This document shows positions 7,662 to 14,510 of a DNA stretch of 14,510 nucleotides, in pieces. Each line of letters starts with the position of its first letter. The first letter of the stretch is position 1. The notes under the pieces were generated by a model. The model was not told the origin of the DNA, ran no database searches, and saw only the letters and a list, made by a program, of their open reading frames with translations. The translations under genes were made by a program, and so were the position numbers. Origin of the DNA: UASB124 sp964446935 (lineage in GTDB: Bacteria; Babelota; Babeliae; Babelales; RVW-14); contig CAYUQI010000026.1 of the NCBI GenBank assembly GCA_964446935.1, positions 1 through 14,510 on the forward strand, written 5' to 3'.

Positions 7662-8125
7662 CTACACAGCGGTTTGGGAGTTATTGTTTTTAATTTTTTT
7701 TAATAACTGTTTAAGAAGTTGACGGGTTTCTTTATTTTCTTCTATTTTGTNNNNNNNNNNNNNNNNNNNNNNNNNNNNNNNNNNNNNNNNNNNNNNNNNN
7801 NNNNNNNNNNNNNNNNNNNNNNNNNNNNNNNNNNNNNNNNNNNNNNNNNNTTTTTTAATAACTGTTTAAGAAGTTGACGGGTTTCTTTATTTTCTTCTAT
7901 TTTGTCTTCTTCTTCTAAAACAAAATTTACCATTCGCAAAACAAGTTTTTCAAGCTCTTCGTCTTCTTCGTCTGGTGCAAGATCGAGGGCGTTTTTGAGA
8001 TAGCCTTGAATTTTCTGGAGGCCTTTGGGGGACTGTGTAGCCTTTTGCTCCATTGTGTACATTGATAGGAATGATGTGCTTACAATAGTTAAAAACAGCA
8101 AGAATAGTCGATGCATATTAGTCAT
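7662..8125 (-). CDS. Small secreted acidic helical protein, interrupted by the assembly gap
   Basis: From the ATG at 8125 the first 91 codons are directly visible down to the gap edge at 7851. They encode a signal peptide (about 1-24, FLLFLTIVSTSFLSMYTM), a Lys-rich helix and an acidic helical segment (PDEEDEELEKLVLRMV, then KIEENKETRQLLKQLL). If the Ns and one copy of the duplicated 55 bases are removed, the frame continues for KIKNNNSQTAV and ends at TAG 7662-7664, giving 102 residues. AAAGGA precedes the ATG by about five bases and a good promoter lies upstream. No known family is recognised; the predicted coiled helices suggest a periplasmic binding or assembly role, but nothing firmer. 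If the gap is real, the C-terminus is unknown. Confidence 0.65.
7696..7750. repeat. Left copy of the 55-base duplication flanking the gap
   Basis: This stretch is identical over 55 bases to 7851-7905, with the run of Ns exactly between the copies. This is the pattern left when two contigs that overlap by one assembly k-mer are scaffolded without merging, so it is probably one sequence, not a biological repeat. Confidence 0.9.
7751..7850. other. Assembly gap of 100 Ns
   Basis: Exactly 100 Ns is a conventional placeholder for a gap of unknown size. The identical flanks suggest the true gap length is zero or negative. Confidence 0.98.
7851..7905. repeat. Right copy of the 55-base duplication flanking the gap
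   Basis: Exact copy of 7696-7750. It encodes the end of the acidic helix of the small secreted protein on the minus strand, so this copy is the one anchored in a gene. Confidence 0.9.
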
Positions 8126-8169
8126 TCAGTTCCTTTGAATCAATATGTTTTTCATAAGAAAGTGGGAAC

Positions 8170-8198
8170 ATTGTACGCAATAAATGCGTGTCATGCAA
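8170..8198 (-). promoter_or_regulatory. Promoter of the small secreted protein gene
   Basis: On the minus strand TTGCAT (8193-8198) and TACAAT (8170-8175, five of six) are separated by 17 bases. The start of transcription would lie about 35-40 bases before the ATG at 8125. It faces away from the uvrA promoter. Confidence 0.55.
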
Positions 8199-8286
8199 AG
8201 AAAATTAATGTTTTTAAGCGTTTTTTGCTAAAAATAACGTTGTCAAAGGAATCGGTGTGTCTTCCATTGATAAAGCCCTTTGAATG

Positions 8287-8315
8287 GTGACTTTTACTTG
8301 TAATCATGCTATAAT
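8287..8315 (+). promoter_or_regulatory. Extended -10 promoter of uvrA
   Basis: GTGACT (8287-8292) and a perfect TATAAT (8310-8315) are 17 bases apart, and TGC directly before the -10 forms an extended -10 element. Transcription would begin near 8322, leaving a leader of about 37 bases. No obvious SOS (LexA) operator is seen around it. Confidence 0.7.
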
Positions 8316-8358
8316 TACTAACTTGACCATTAGAATATGAATGAGGGGGAAATATATC

Positions 8359-10902
8359 ATGAAAAACAATGATGTTATTCGCATAACGGGAGCAAAGGAG
8401 CATAACCTTAAGTCTGTCAGTGTCGACATTCCGAAGGGCAAGCTTGTTGTTATCACCGGGCCGTCAGGCTCCGGAAAAAGCTCGTTAGCGCTTGATACTT
8501 TGTATGCCGAGGGGCAACGTCGTTATGTTGAGTCTCTCTCTTCCTATGCGCGCCAATTTTTGGGGGTAGCAAAACGACCAGATGTTGAAAAGATTGAAGG
8601 GTTATGTCCGGCCATAGCCATTGATCAGAAAACCGTTGGTTATAATCCTCGTTCTACTGTTGGCACAATCACCGAAATTTATGATTATATGCGTGTGCTC
8701 TTTGCACGTGTTGGGATTCCTCATTGCCCTGAATGTGATCAACCTATTCGAGCTGAATCGCCTGAACGGATTACCAAAATGTTGTTGTCTAAGTTCAATG
8801 GGCAGATGGTGACAATCGCAGCTCCTATTGCCGTTGAGAAAAAAGGTGAATTTAAACAAGAATTAACACGGTTTTTTCAACGTGGCTTCTATCGCTTTAT
8901 GATTAATAAAACTGATTATCGTTTTACGAGTGAAAAAGAGATCGAAGATTTAAAGTTAAGTAAGAATTTTAAACACAATATTAGTATTCTTATCGATAAA
9001 ATTGATGTTTCTACTGTGGAGGCAGTGCGTCTGCAGGAAGCAATCGAAAAGGCTTTTAGCCTTAATGGGGGTTTGTGTAGTATTATTGATCCTCATGGCA
9101 AAGAAAATTTTTATTCCTCACAGCGTATCTGCCTTGCCTGCGTTCGTTCATTTCCGGAACTGGAACCGCGTTTCTTCTCGTTCAATTCCCCCCTTGGCGC
9201 TTGTCCGAACTGTCATGGGCTTGGTTTTACGTATAATCCATGGAAGCAACAGGATGAAGAGAGTGGGCCATCGTTCTATTTTCGCTATGATCGACAAGAA
9301 GAGCCATGCGATTATTGTCAGGGCAAGCGATTACGCGATGAGGCGTTGGCTGTTAAAGTAGACGGTAAAAATATTCATGATCTTTGCTCCATGAGTATTG
9401 GTTCGTTGACCCAATTTTGTAAACAGCTTTCTATTGCCGATGAACTCAAAGAGGTTGCCGAGCCACTCGTGCGTGAAATCATATCCCGGCTGACTTTTTT
9501 GGATGATGTTGGATTAAACTACCTTACTTTAGGGCGTTCAGCTCGTACGCTCTCTGGTGGTGAAGGCCAACGTATTCGATTGGCAACGCAGATTGGTTCA
9601 GCTCTCAGTGGGGTATTGTATATTCTTGATGAGCCAAGTATTGGTCTCCATCAACGTGATAATGATCGGTTGATTGAGACCCTTAAACGGTTGCGTGACA
9701 TAGGTAATACCGTTGTTGTTGTCGAGCACGATATGGATACTATTCGGTCGGCTGATTATCTGATTGATATGGGACCTGCTGCTGGTATTTTGGGTGGCAA
9801 GGTAACCGCATATGGCGTGCCTGCCCAAGTAGCCAAGCATCCTCAATCTTTAACCGGTGCATACTTGGCTGGTAAGCGGTTTATTCCACTGCCAACTCAT
9901 CGGCGAAAGCCACAAGGATTTTTGACCTTAAAGGGTGCAAAAGCTAACAATTTAAAAAATCTTACCGTTCAATTCCCTGTGGGCGTTTTGTGTGCTATCT
10001 CCGGTGTATCTGGTTCGGGCAAGAGCAGCTTGGTTATGCAGACGCTTGCCGGTGGATTGCAGCAATTTTTTGGTACTGGGTATGCCATTGGACGCCACTT
10101 TGATGAACTTGAGGGTGTCCAACAACTTAAAAATGTGGTTATGGTTGACCAGAGTCCTATAGGTCGCACACCCCGATCAAATCCTGCAACGTATTTGGGT
10201 ATTTTTAACGAAATTCGTGAGCTGTTTGCCTCCTTGCCTGAAAGCAATGCACGTGGTTACAAAGTAGGACGTTTTAGCTTTAATGTGGCCGATGGTCGTT
10301 GCTTTGAATGTAACGGTGAAGGTACTATTACAGTTTCCATGCATTTTTTAGAAGATGTTCATGTGGTGTGTAAGGCCTGCAAAGGCTTGCGTTATAATGA
10401 GCAAACGTTGGAAATTACTTTTAAAGGTAAAAACGTTGCTCAAATTCTTGATATGTCTGTGCTTGAAGCGCGAGACTTCTTTGCGACATTCCCACGAATT
10501 AAAAAACGTTTAGATTTATTGTGTGAAGTTGGTCTTGATTACATCAAATTAGGCCAATCATCAACGACATTTTCTGGCGGTGAAGCTCAGCGTATTAAGT
10601 TAGTTAACGAGCTTGCTAAACGTGATCGTAACACCATGTATATTCTTGATGAACCAACAACTGGTCTTCATTCGGCTGACGTTGAAAAGTTGCTTCAGGT
10701 ACTCAACAGACTTGTTGACCGCGGTAACTCAGTGCTCATCATAGAACACAACCTTGATGTTCTTAAATCGGTTGACTATCTCATTGATGTGGGACCAGAG
10801 GGGGGCGAGCAGGGTGGTCTGATAGTTGCCAAGGGTACCCCTGAACAGGTTGCTGGATACAAACAAAGTATTACTGGTAAATATCTAAAAGAAGTTCTCT
10901 AA
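8359..10902 (+). CDS. uvrA: UvrABC excision nuclease subunit A, lacking most of the insertion domain
   Basis: UvrA is the damage-recognising ABC ATPase dimer that loads UvrB in nucleotide excision repair. The 847-residue product has both ATPase modules: Walker A at 34-42 (GPSGSGKSS) and 549-557 (GVSGSGKSS), signatures SGGEGQR at 399 and SGGEAQR at 739, and Walker B LDEP at 423 and 763. Cys pairs for zinc modules are present at 123/126, 258/261, 282/285, 317/320, 648/651 and 671/674. The UvrB-binding region (about 130-255) is present, so this is not a UvrA2 type. Only 31 residues separate Cys285 from Cys317, against about 120 in E. coli UvrA, so the insertion domain is nearly absent; that explains the length below the usual 940. 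The start at 8359 is preferred over 8341 because GAGGGGG (8343-8349) sits just upstream of it. Confidence 0.97.
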   Translation: MKNNDVIRITGAKEHNLKSVSVDIPKGKLVVITGPSGSGKSSLALDTLYAEGQRRYVESLSSYARQFLGVAKRPDVEKIEGLCPAIAIDQKTVGYNPRSTVGTITEIYDYMRVLFARVGIPHCPECDQPIRAESPERITKMLLSKFNGQMVTIAAPIAVEKKGEFKQELTRFFQRGFYRFMINKTDYRFTSEKEIEDLKLSKNFKHNISILIDKIDVSTVEAVRLQEAIEKAFSLNGGLCSIIDPHGKENFYSSQRICLACVRSFPELEPRFFSFNSPLGACPNCHGLGFTYNPWKQQDEESGPSFYFRYDRQEEPCDYCQGKRLRDEALAVKVDGKNIHDLCSMSIGSLTQFCKQLSIADELKEVAEPLVREIISRLTFLDDVGLNYLTLGRSARTLSGGEGQRIRLATQIGSALSGVLYILDEPSIGLHQRDNDRLIETLKRLRDIGNTVVVVEHDMDTIRSADYLIDMGPAAGILGGKVTAYGVPAQVAKHPQSLTGAYLAGKRFIPLPTHRRKPQGFLTLKGAKANNLKNLTVQFPVGVLCAISGVSGSGKSSLVMQTLAGGLQQFFGTGYAIGRHFDELEGVQQLKNVVMVDQSPIGRTPRSNPATYLGIFNEIRELFASLPESNARGYKVGRFSFNVADGRCFECNGEGTITVSMHFLEDVHVVCKACKGLRYNEQTLEITFKGKNVAQILDMSVLEARDFFATFPRIKKRLDLLCEVGLDYIKLGQSSTTFSGGEAQRIKLVNELAKRDRNTMYILDEPTTGLHSADVEKLLQVLNRLVDRGNSVLIIEHNLDVLKSVDYLIDVGPEGGEQGGLIVAKGTPEQVAGYKQSITGKYLKEVL

Positions 10903-10910
10903 AAAAATAA

Positions 10911-10983
10911 TAGAGGCGAACGGACTCGAACCGTTGACCCTCCGCATGTGACGCGGATGCTCTACCAACTGAGCTACGCCTCT
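10911..10983 (-). tRNA. tRNA-Val (anticodon CAC)
   Basis: The minus strand folds as a full cloverleaf: a seven-pair acceptor AGAGGCG/CGCCTCT, D stem GCTC/GAGC, anticodon stem TCCGC/GCGGA with loop GTCACAT, and T stem AACGG/CCGTT with loop TTCGAGT. The anticodon CAC (10948-10950 on the plus strand) reads GUG. The discriminator base is A; CCA is not encoded and would be added by nucleotidyltransferase. It is convergent with uvrA, whose stop is only eight bases away. Confidence 0.95.
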
Positions 10984-11062
10984 ATAATCTTTGATAATTT
11001 CAAAATTGACTACATCTAGTTGTAACCCGTAGGGTGAAGAAATTTATTTCTCATTAAGGTAG

Positions 11063-11096
11063 GTCCGTCTGCGTTCCTATCGGAACTACGTCGGAC
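11063..11096. repeat. Imperfect inverted repeat between the tRNA genes
   Basis: The outer arms GTCCG/CGGAC and inner arms GTTCC/GGAAC surround a TATC loop, with a mismatched internal region of five bases on each side. It directly abuts the next inverted repeat. No T-run follows on either strand, so it is not a standard intrinsic terminator. Confidence 0.6.
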
Positions 11097-11152
11097 AGTC
11101 TTCGCTTAAGTATTGGCGTAAGCCAGACGAAGCTGTGAGGCAGCGAAGACTG
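11096..11152. repeat. Inverted repeat with perfect 11-base arms just after tRNA-Ala
   Basis: CAGTCTTCGCT (11096-11106) and AGCGAAGACTG (11142-11152) are perfect complements around a 35-base loop, which holds a smaller GGC-GTAA-GCC hairpin. On the minus strand the structure starts within the encoded CCA end of tRNA-Ala, so it may affect 3' processing or termination, or be one copy of a dispersed intergenic repeat. Confidence 0.7.
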
Positions 11153-11226
11153 GTGGAGATGAGCGGATTCGAACCGCTGACCTTCTGTGAGCGAGACAGA
11201 CGCTCTACCAACTGAGCTACATCCCC
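11151..11226 (-). tRNA. tRNA-Ala (anticodon CGC) with encoded CCA
   Basis: The minus strand gives a cloverleaf with acceptor GGGGATG/CATCTCC including the G3-U70 wobble pair that marks alanine tRNAs, D stem GCTC/GAGC, anticodon stem TCTGT/ACAGA with loop CTCGCTC, T stem AGCGG/CCGCT with loop TTCGAAT, discriminator A and an encoded CCA at 11151-11153. The anticodon CGC (11191-11193 on the plus strand) reads GCG. Position 37, next to the anticodon, is U instead of the near-universal purine, which is odd for a working tRNA. Confidence 0.92.
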
Positions 11227-11346
11227 TACTGTACTAAAATTTCTTTAAATAGAATATTAAATTGCCAAAAAATGTCACTATTTCTTCTATGAGGTCTTAA
11301 ATTATGCTCAGTAAGCGTTATGTGAAACTTTAGTTTCTTGATTGGC

Positions 11347-12171
11347 TTAATCTTCTTTAGGTTGCTGTGATGTATCTTCGTGAACTTCAATTAAATCGGT
11401 TCCTTGTGATTCGTCTTCATGAATAATCGTTGAAGATGTTAAATCTTCTGACTCCGTTACTGTGAGTTTAAGAACTATTTCATTGAGCTTTATTTTCTCT
11501 TGTAAATTTTTTAGATCTGAAAGAATGGCATTGGCAAAGTTTATTATGTCAGCAAAGGCAACGAGTCGTTCTTCTGCCGAGATATTTCGAAACAAAGTTT
11601 TTGGGAGGTTTTCGCGTGGTTTTATCTTGCCCTCCCACAGAGGTTCTGTTTTTTGGGCGGACGGTTTTTTAGTTGGAGTAGGTGACTTGATTTGAGATAG
11701 TTGTTTTTTTATATCGCGTTCAACAGCCCGAAGGTCATTGCACTTTTCTTGAATTGTAGTAATAAGTGCCTGAAGATTTGATGCGAGTATTTCTTTCGTT
11801 TTTGGTTTTCTATTGGTACAAAAAAAATTAAATAATGCGGCATTGATATCCGTTGGCGCTAATTGATAGAGGTTTCCAGCGGGGAATATGTTTTTTTCAA
11901 AGTGTTTAAAATCTTCTTTGTTTTCTATAAATGTTCGAGTGTTGGAAAAGATGGGGTGTGCTAAAATTCGATTATACATAATAAGCTTAAGTTCGTGATC
12001 GCGCATTGCCTCGAAGTCGTTTTTCTTTTTAAGAGTAAGAAACCTTTCACATGCCTCTTCTCTTATTCCTAAGCTAATGAGAACAAAATCCCATTGCTGG
12101 CTTGCTACAGCGAATGGCGTATACATGCTTATGGCAACTATACCAACGAGGGGTTTTATGATTTTGAGCAT
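11347..12171 (-). CDS. Secreted helical protein of unknown function
   Basis: This 274-residue protein has a signal peptide (LVGIVAISMYTPFAVA, cleavage near residue 23) and a mostly helical, Lys/Glu-rich mature part. A Pro/Lys/Thr-rich linker (SPTPTKKPSAQKTEP, about residues 163-177) divides two helical halves, and the C-terminus is acidic (HEDESQ, HEDTSQ near the end). I recognise no family or active site. GGAGTCC with the ATG five bases on gives a leader nearly identical to that of the exported protein at 481. The gene stands alone on the minus strand upstream of tRNA-Ala and is divergent from the plus-strand cluster at 12402. Periplasmic location is likely; role unknown. Confidence 0.8.
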   Translation of the reverse strand: MLKIIKPLVGIVAISMYTPFAVASQQWDFVLISLGIREEACERFLTLKKKNDFEAMRDHELKLIMYNRILAHPIFSNTRTFIENKEDFKHFEKNIFPAGNLYQLAPTDINAALFNFFCTNRKPKTKEILASNLQALITTIQEKCNDLRAVERDIKKQLSQIKSPTPTKKPSAQKTEPLWEGKIKPRENLPKTLFRNISAEERLVAFADIINFANAILSDLKNLQEKIKLNEIVLKLTVTESEDLTSSTIIHEDESQGTDLIEVHEDTSQQPKED

Positions 12172-12271
12172 AAGGACTCCTTTTTATGAATTCTCTTCAA
12201 AACATTACTTCTCTTTGTAATTTTACAATAACAAAAGTGATTACATTTTCATAGAGGGATGACCCTGTGAG

Positions 12272-12277
12272 ATTATA
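12272..12277 (-). promoter_or_regulatory. Possible -10 element for the secreted helical protein gene
   Basis: A perfect TATAAT lies on the minus strand about 100 bases before the ATG at 12171, but no convincing -35 is found at 16-18 bases. The intergenic stretch 12172-12401 otherwise holds only the divergent promoter and a four-base AGGG/CCCT hairpin near 12253. Confidence 0.3.
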
Positions 12278-12306
12278 CGCAATGCCGCATAAAAGAGGCA
12301 CTAAGC

Positions 12307-12334
12307 TTGCAATAATGCTCATGATTGCTATAAT
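12307..12334 (+). promoter_or_regulatory. Extended -10 promoter of the plus-strand secreted-protein cluster
   Basis: TTGCAA (12307-12312) and a perfect TATAAT (12329-12334) are 16 bases apart, with TGC directly before the -10. Transcription would begin near 12341, leaving a leader of about 60 bases before the ATG at 12402. The design matches the uvrA promoter in this window. Confidence 0.65.
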
Positions 12335-12401
12335 TCTGATCCAAAATTACCATTATATACGCTAATAATGCCTCATAATGCTTATGCTGAAAGAATATGC
12401 A

Positions 12402-13511
12402 ATGAAAAAAATGTACGCATGTCTCTGGATGATTACATTCTTTCTTAGTCTTAGTTTTCCTGCTGGTTTAGCTAACGGTGATGACGATGGCGATGAAGGG
12501 TTAAATAAAATGCAAAAGTTAATGTCAGCATTTGGCAAAGGAGCACAAGGGGCTGGCAAACGAATGCAAGATGCCTACTCTTTGATGACTATGCTTAGAG
12601 CACTTAAAATTTTAGAAGCAAATATAGAACTCGAGAGAGATTCTACTAAAAAACAAGCTATGACTGATATTAAGAATAATATTTATGGCGGATTAAAAAG
12701 CATAAGTCAGGGTAATTTTCCAGCAAAAATTGGTCGTGTTATAGCCAATGCTATTGCGGGTAAAAACCTCGATGAAAGTGTTGATGGGGTGGGTGAAGGT
12801 ATTGTTCTTGGTATTGTTTCACGTAGTTTTACTCCCATTAGAAAAGAGTTGGATCGAGCCATTGGCAACACCGTAGAATCAGTGTCATCGAAGATAGGTG
12901 ATGTTTGTACAGCTGTGTATGAAGACTTTTTTCATGATGGGCAACAACCTTTCAATGCAAAATATATCAAAGGATGGAAAGAGCTCATTGATGGGACGTT
13001 TGGTGATTTAGATCGTGCGTTGCGCGATGGTATCAAAGATAGTATGCGTGGACGTGATATGACATTGCGTGAGCAAGATGAACCGGAGGTTGCATCTGCA
13101 CAACAACAACAGCTAACAGCATGGATTGTGCTTGTCGGTGGATATGTTCGTCAATTCGAATATGTAGCAAATCAAATTGATAAACGACTTGCTTATTATC
13201 ATGAAGAGGAGGATGAAACGATTTTTTATTTTGCGGGCGAGTTAAAACAACGCTTGTTGGAGGTTGCTCACATCCTTAAGCAGTCTAAATCGTTAAGAGA
13301 CTTTGATAGTTTTCTTGAATCAAATAAAGCACTTATTCCCGCCTTCAAAAAGAATATTGCAAATTTGTTTGCGCGGCTTAATGAGCTTGTTGAGCCAAAG
13401 ACATCGACATCATATAGTACCGGAGGTTCTTTGGGTAAAGATTCAATGTCTCACAAGGATAGCAAAGATGATGATGATGATGCTACCCATTCATTCAACG
13501 GTTGGAGCTAG
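12402..13511 (+). CDS. Secreted helical protein of unknown function, first gene of cluster
   Basis: The product has 369 residues from the chosen ATG at 12402, which gives a clean signal peptide (MKKMYACLWMITFFLSLSFP, cleavage near GLANG). An in-frame ATG at 12378 would put an acidic residue ahead of it and is less likely; neither has a strong Shine-Dalgarno. The mature protein opens with an acidic patch (GDDDGDEG), has a Gly/Ala-rich amphipathic helix (MSAFGKGAQGAGKRMQDAY), then long helical segments, and ends in a Ser/Asp-rich tail with five consecutive Asp. A moderately hydrophobic stretch (LTAWIVLVGGYV) is too short to call a membrane span. No family recognised. The next gene starts six bases after its stop, so the two are probably translated together. 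Confidence 0.78.
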   Translation: MKKMYACLWMITFFLSLSFPAGLANGDDDGDEGLNKMQKLMSAFGKGAQGAGKRMQDAYSLMTMLRALKILEANIELERDSTKKQAMTDIKNNIYGGLKSISQGNFPAKIGRVIANAIAGKNLDESVDGVGEGIVLGIVSRSFTPIRKELDRAIGNTVESVSSKIGDVCTAVYEDFFHDGQQPFNAKYIKGWKELIDGTFGDLDRALRDGIKDSMRGRDMTLREQDEPEVASAQQQQLTAWIVLVGGYVRQFEYVANQIDKRLAYYHEEEDETIFYFAGELKQRLLEVAHILKQSKSLRDFDSFLESNKALIPAFKKNIANLFARLNELVEPKTSTSYSTGGSLGKDSMSHKDSKDDDDDATHSFNGWS

Positions 13512-13517
13512 AACTAC

Positions 13518-14462
13518 ATGAATCGTATAGGAGCATTCCTTCAGGGGTTTGTTTTAGTGCTTTATGCCGGGTTGTGTGTGGCTGAAGTGCCATCTCCGAT
13601 TGTTGCAAAAGATCAATGCGCCTTGATGCATATTGATCAACAACGTATCGAAAAAAAAAGAGAAACGTGGCGTACCATTTTCAACCGTCAACAAACGAAA
13701 CAAAATATAAGTTTTTTTGTTACCGGGGGCATAATCGGTGGTGGACTAGGTGCTCTAGGATGGTATATGTTGCATGATTTTGGTGATCATAAACCATTGC
13801 CAGCTGATATGATGGAGAAGTATAAAAAAAATTTTGACTTGAATTATGCTGTATACGTTGGTAATGAATTTTCCAAAGGCCCTGTTCGACGGGGGATTGA
13901 TAAAGCATTTGAAATGGTTATGTATACGTGCCTTGGCGCTCTTTGTATGAGTATCATAACTGCATGTTGGAAGCCTGCTGGTAACTATTTGCGTTCATTG
14001 ATTGGCTCCGATGCGCAACAGTTATTTATCGTTTTGTCGCTTAAAACATTGCGTGATTTCAAGCTGATGGGGCAGTCTTTGATGCATGTTATCAACGATA
14101 ATACTATCTCTGACCATGATACTATGTGTTCTGCTTTACATATGCAAGCATTGCGTGACATGCATGATGACAACAGAGCCTTTATTCACTCGTATGAGGA
14201 ATGGATGGCGTTTCTTATGGCAACTCTGGAAGAAACCGCTTCTCAATCAGAGGATAGAGATCTACGTGAATCACTTAATGGCTTGTTGCAAACAACAAAT
14301 AGTATTCTTGATGAATGTACAATACCTGGAAAACAGGCATTATTGGCATCGCAAGCGTTAAAGGGACTTTCTCTTGTTTATGAACGATGTGTAATGGTAG
14401 CGGGGCGGTCTTTGTATGGTGAAAGTTTTTCATTATTACCAGCATCATCTCAAGATTCCTAA
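13518..14462 (+). CDS. Exported membrane protein of unknown function with two membrane segments
   Basis: This 314-residue protein has a signal peptide (AFLQGFVLVLYAGLCVA, cleavage near residue 22), a basic helix (about 41-62), a Gly-rich membrane segment (about 64-85, containing TGGIIGGGLGALG) and a second one (about 133-153). The rest (about 165-314) is helical with several Cys and His residues. With cleavage the mature chain would be a two-span inner-membrane protein with both ends outside; I cannot assign a family. The start follows the previous stop by six bases with no Shine-Dalgarno, so translation is likely coupled to the upstream gene. Its 3' end overlaps the proposed start of the next gene by 47 bases. 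Confidence 0.78.
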   Translation: MNRIGAFLQGFVLVLYAGLCVAEVPSPIVAKDQCALMHIDQQRIEKKRETWRTIFNRQQTKQNISFFVTGGIIGGGLGALGWYMLHDFGDHKPLPADMMEKYKKNFDLNYAVYVGNEFSKGPVRRGIDKAFEMVMYTCLGALCMSIITACWKPAGNYLRSLIGSDAQQLFIVLSLKTLRDFKLMGQSLMHVINDNTISDHDTMCSALHMQALRDMHDDNRAFIHSYEEWMAFLMATLEETASQSEDRDLRESLNGLLQTTNSILDECTIPGKQALLASQALKGLSLVYERCVMVAGRSLYGESFSLLPASSQDS

Positions 14463-14510
14463 GATACTTGTTTTGGTATGTGCGTTGTCTTTTAATGCAT
14501 ATGCATTAGA
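14416..14510 (+). CDS. Start of an exported protein, cut by the window edge
   Basis: In the frame that begins at ATG 14416 the final bases encode a basic region and then KILVLVCALSFNAYA followed by Leu, a textbook signal peptide with a cleavage site after AYA. The frame is open to the edge (31 complete codons). Using this ATG the gene overlaps the preceding one by 47 bases and has a long n-region; an ATT or other non-ATG codon near 14455 would give a shorter one. Same direction and close packing suggest the third gene of the cluster at 12402. The mature protein is not visible. Confidence 0.6.
   Translation, partial: MVKVFHYYQHHLKIPKILVLVCALSFNAYAL

Noticed and set aside
7742..7850. C-terminus of the small secreted protein read through the Ns
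   Set aside because: The Ns are a placeholder and the flanks are duplicates, so residues called across them are meaningless.
8341..8358. Upstream ATG of uvrA at 8341
   Set aside because: The Shine-Dalgarno GAGGGGG lies inside this extension, correctly spaced for 8359, and UvrA family alignments begin near the later Met.
11189..11195. Reading the second tRNA as tRNA-Ser with anticodon GCT
   Set aside because: That needs a shifted loop and a long variable arm; the stem pairs give a seven-base loop with CGC, the variable region is five bases and G3-U70 marks alanine.
11322..11337. GAAACT/AGTTTC hairpin downstream of the 11347 gene as terminator
   Set aside because: Only six weak pairs with no following T-run on the minus strand; insufficient to call.

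Overview
The window looks like a piece of a draft or metagenome-derived genome from a Gram-negative bacterium: signal peptides are common, one protein has outer-membrane barrel features, another a lipobox-like motif, and Shine-Dalgarno and sigma70-type promoter sequences are recognisable. The moderate-to-low GC, the density of secreted proteins I cannot name, and an isolated uvrA next to single tRNA genes would suit a reduced-genome, host-associated lineage such as Candidatus Dependentiae (TM6). That placement is an inference from gene style; there is no rRNA or other marker here to settle it.

Left half (minus strand, 7276 down to 1): five genes run in the same direction with gaps of at most 45 bases and look like one operon. 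In order they are a secreted type-1 periplasmic binding protein (LIV-BP/ANF-receptor fold), a pentameric ligand-gated ion channel (pLGIC, Cys-loop receptor superfamily) whose ATG overlaps the binding-protein stop as ATGA, a membrane-anchored PPP-type phosphatase-like protein with degenerate metal-binding motifs and a long Pro/Gln tail, a large outer-membrane beta-barrel protein with an acidic N-terminal linker, and the start of a small exported protein or lipoprotein cut by the window edge. A plausible reading is an envelope sensing system in which the binding protein presents a solute to the channel.

Middle (7286 to 8340): a 100-N scaffold gap is flanked by an exact 55-base duplication, which points to two contigs sharing a terminal k-mer. 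Collapsing it gives a complete 102-codon secreted protein gene. A possible gene remnant lies below it. Good divergent promoters separate this small gene from uvrA.

Right half (8341 to 14510): uvrA encodes an excision-repair ATPase that lacks most of the usual insertion domain. It is followed on the minus strand by tRNA-Val(CAC) and tRNA-Ala(CGC), separated by two back-to-back inverted repeats. Then come a minus-strand gene for a secreted protein of unknown function and, divergently, a plus-strand cluster of two secreted or membrane proteins of unknown function plus the beginning of a third exported protein at the window edge.
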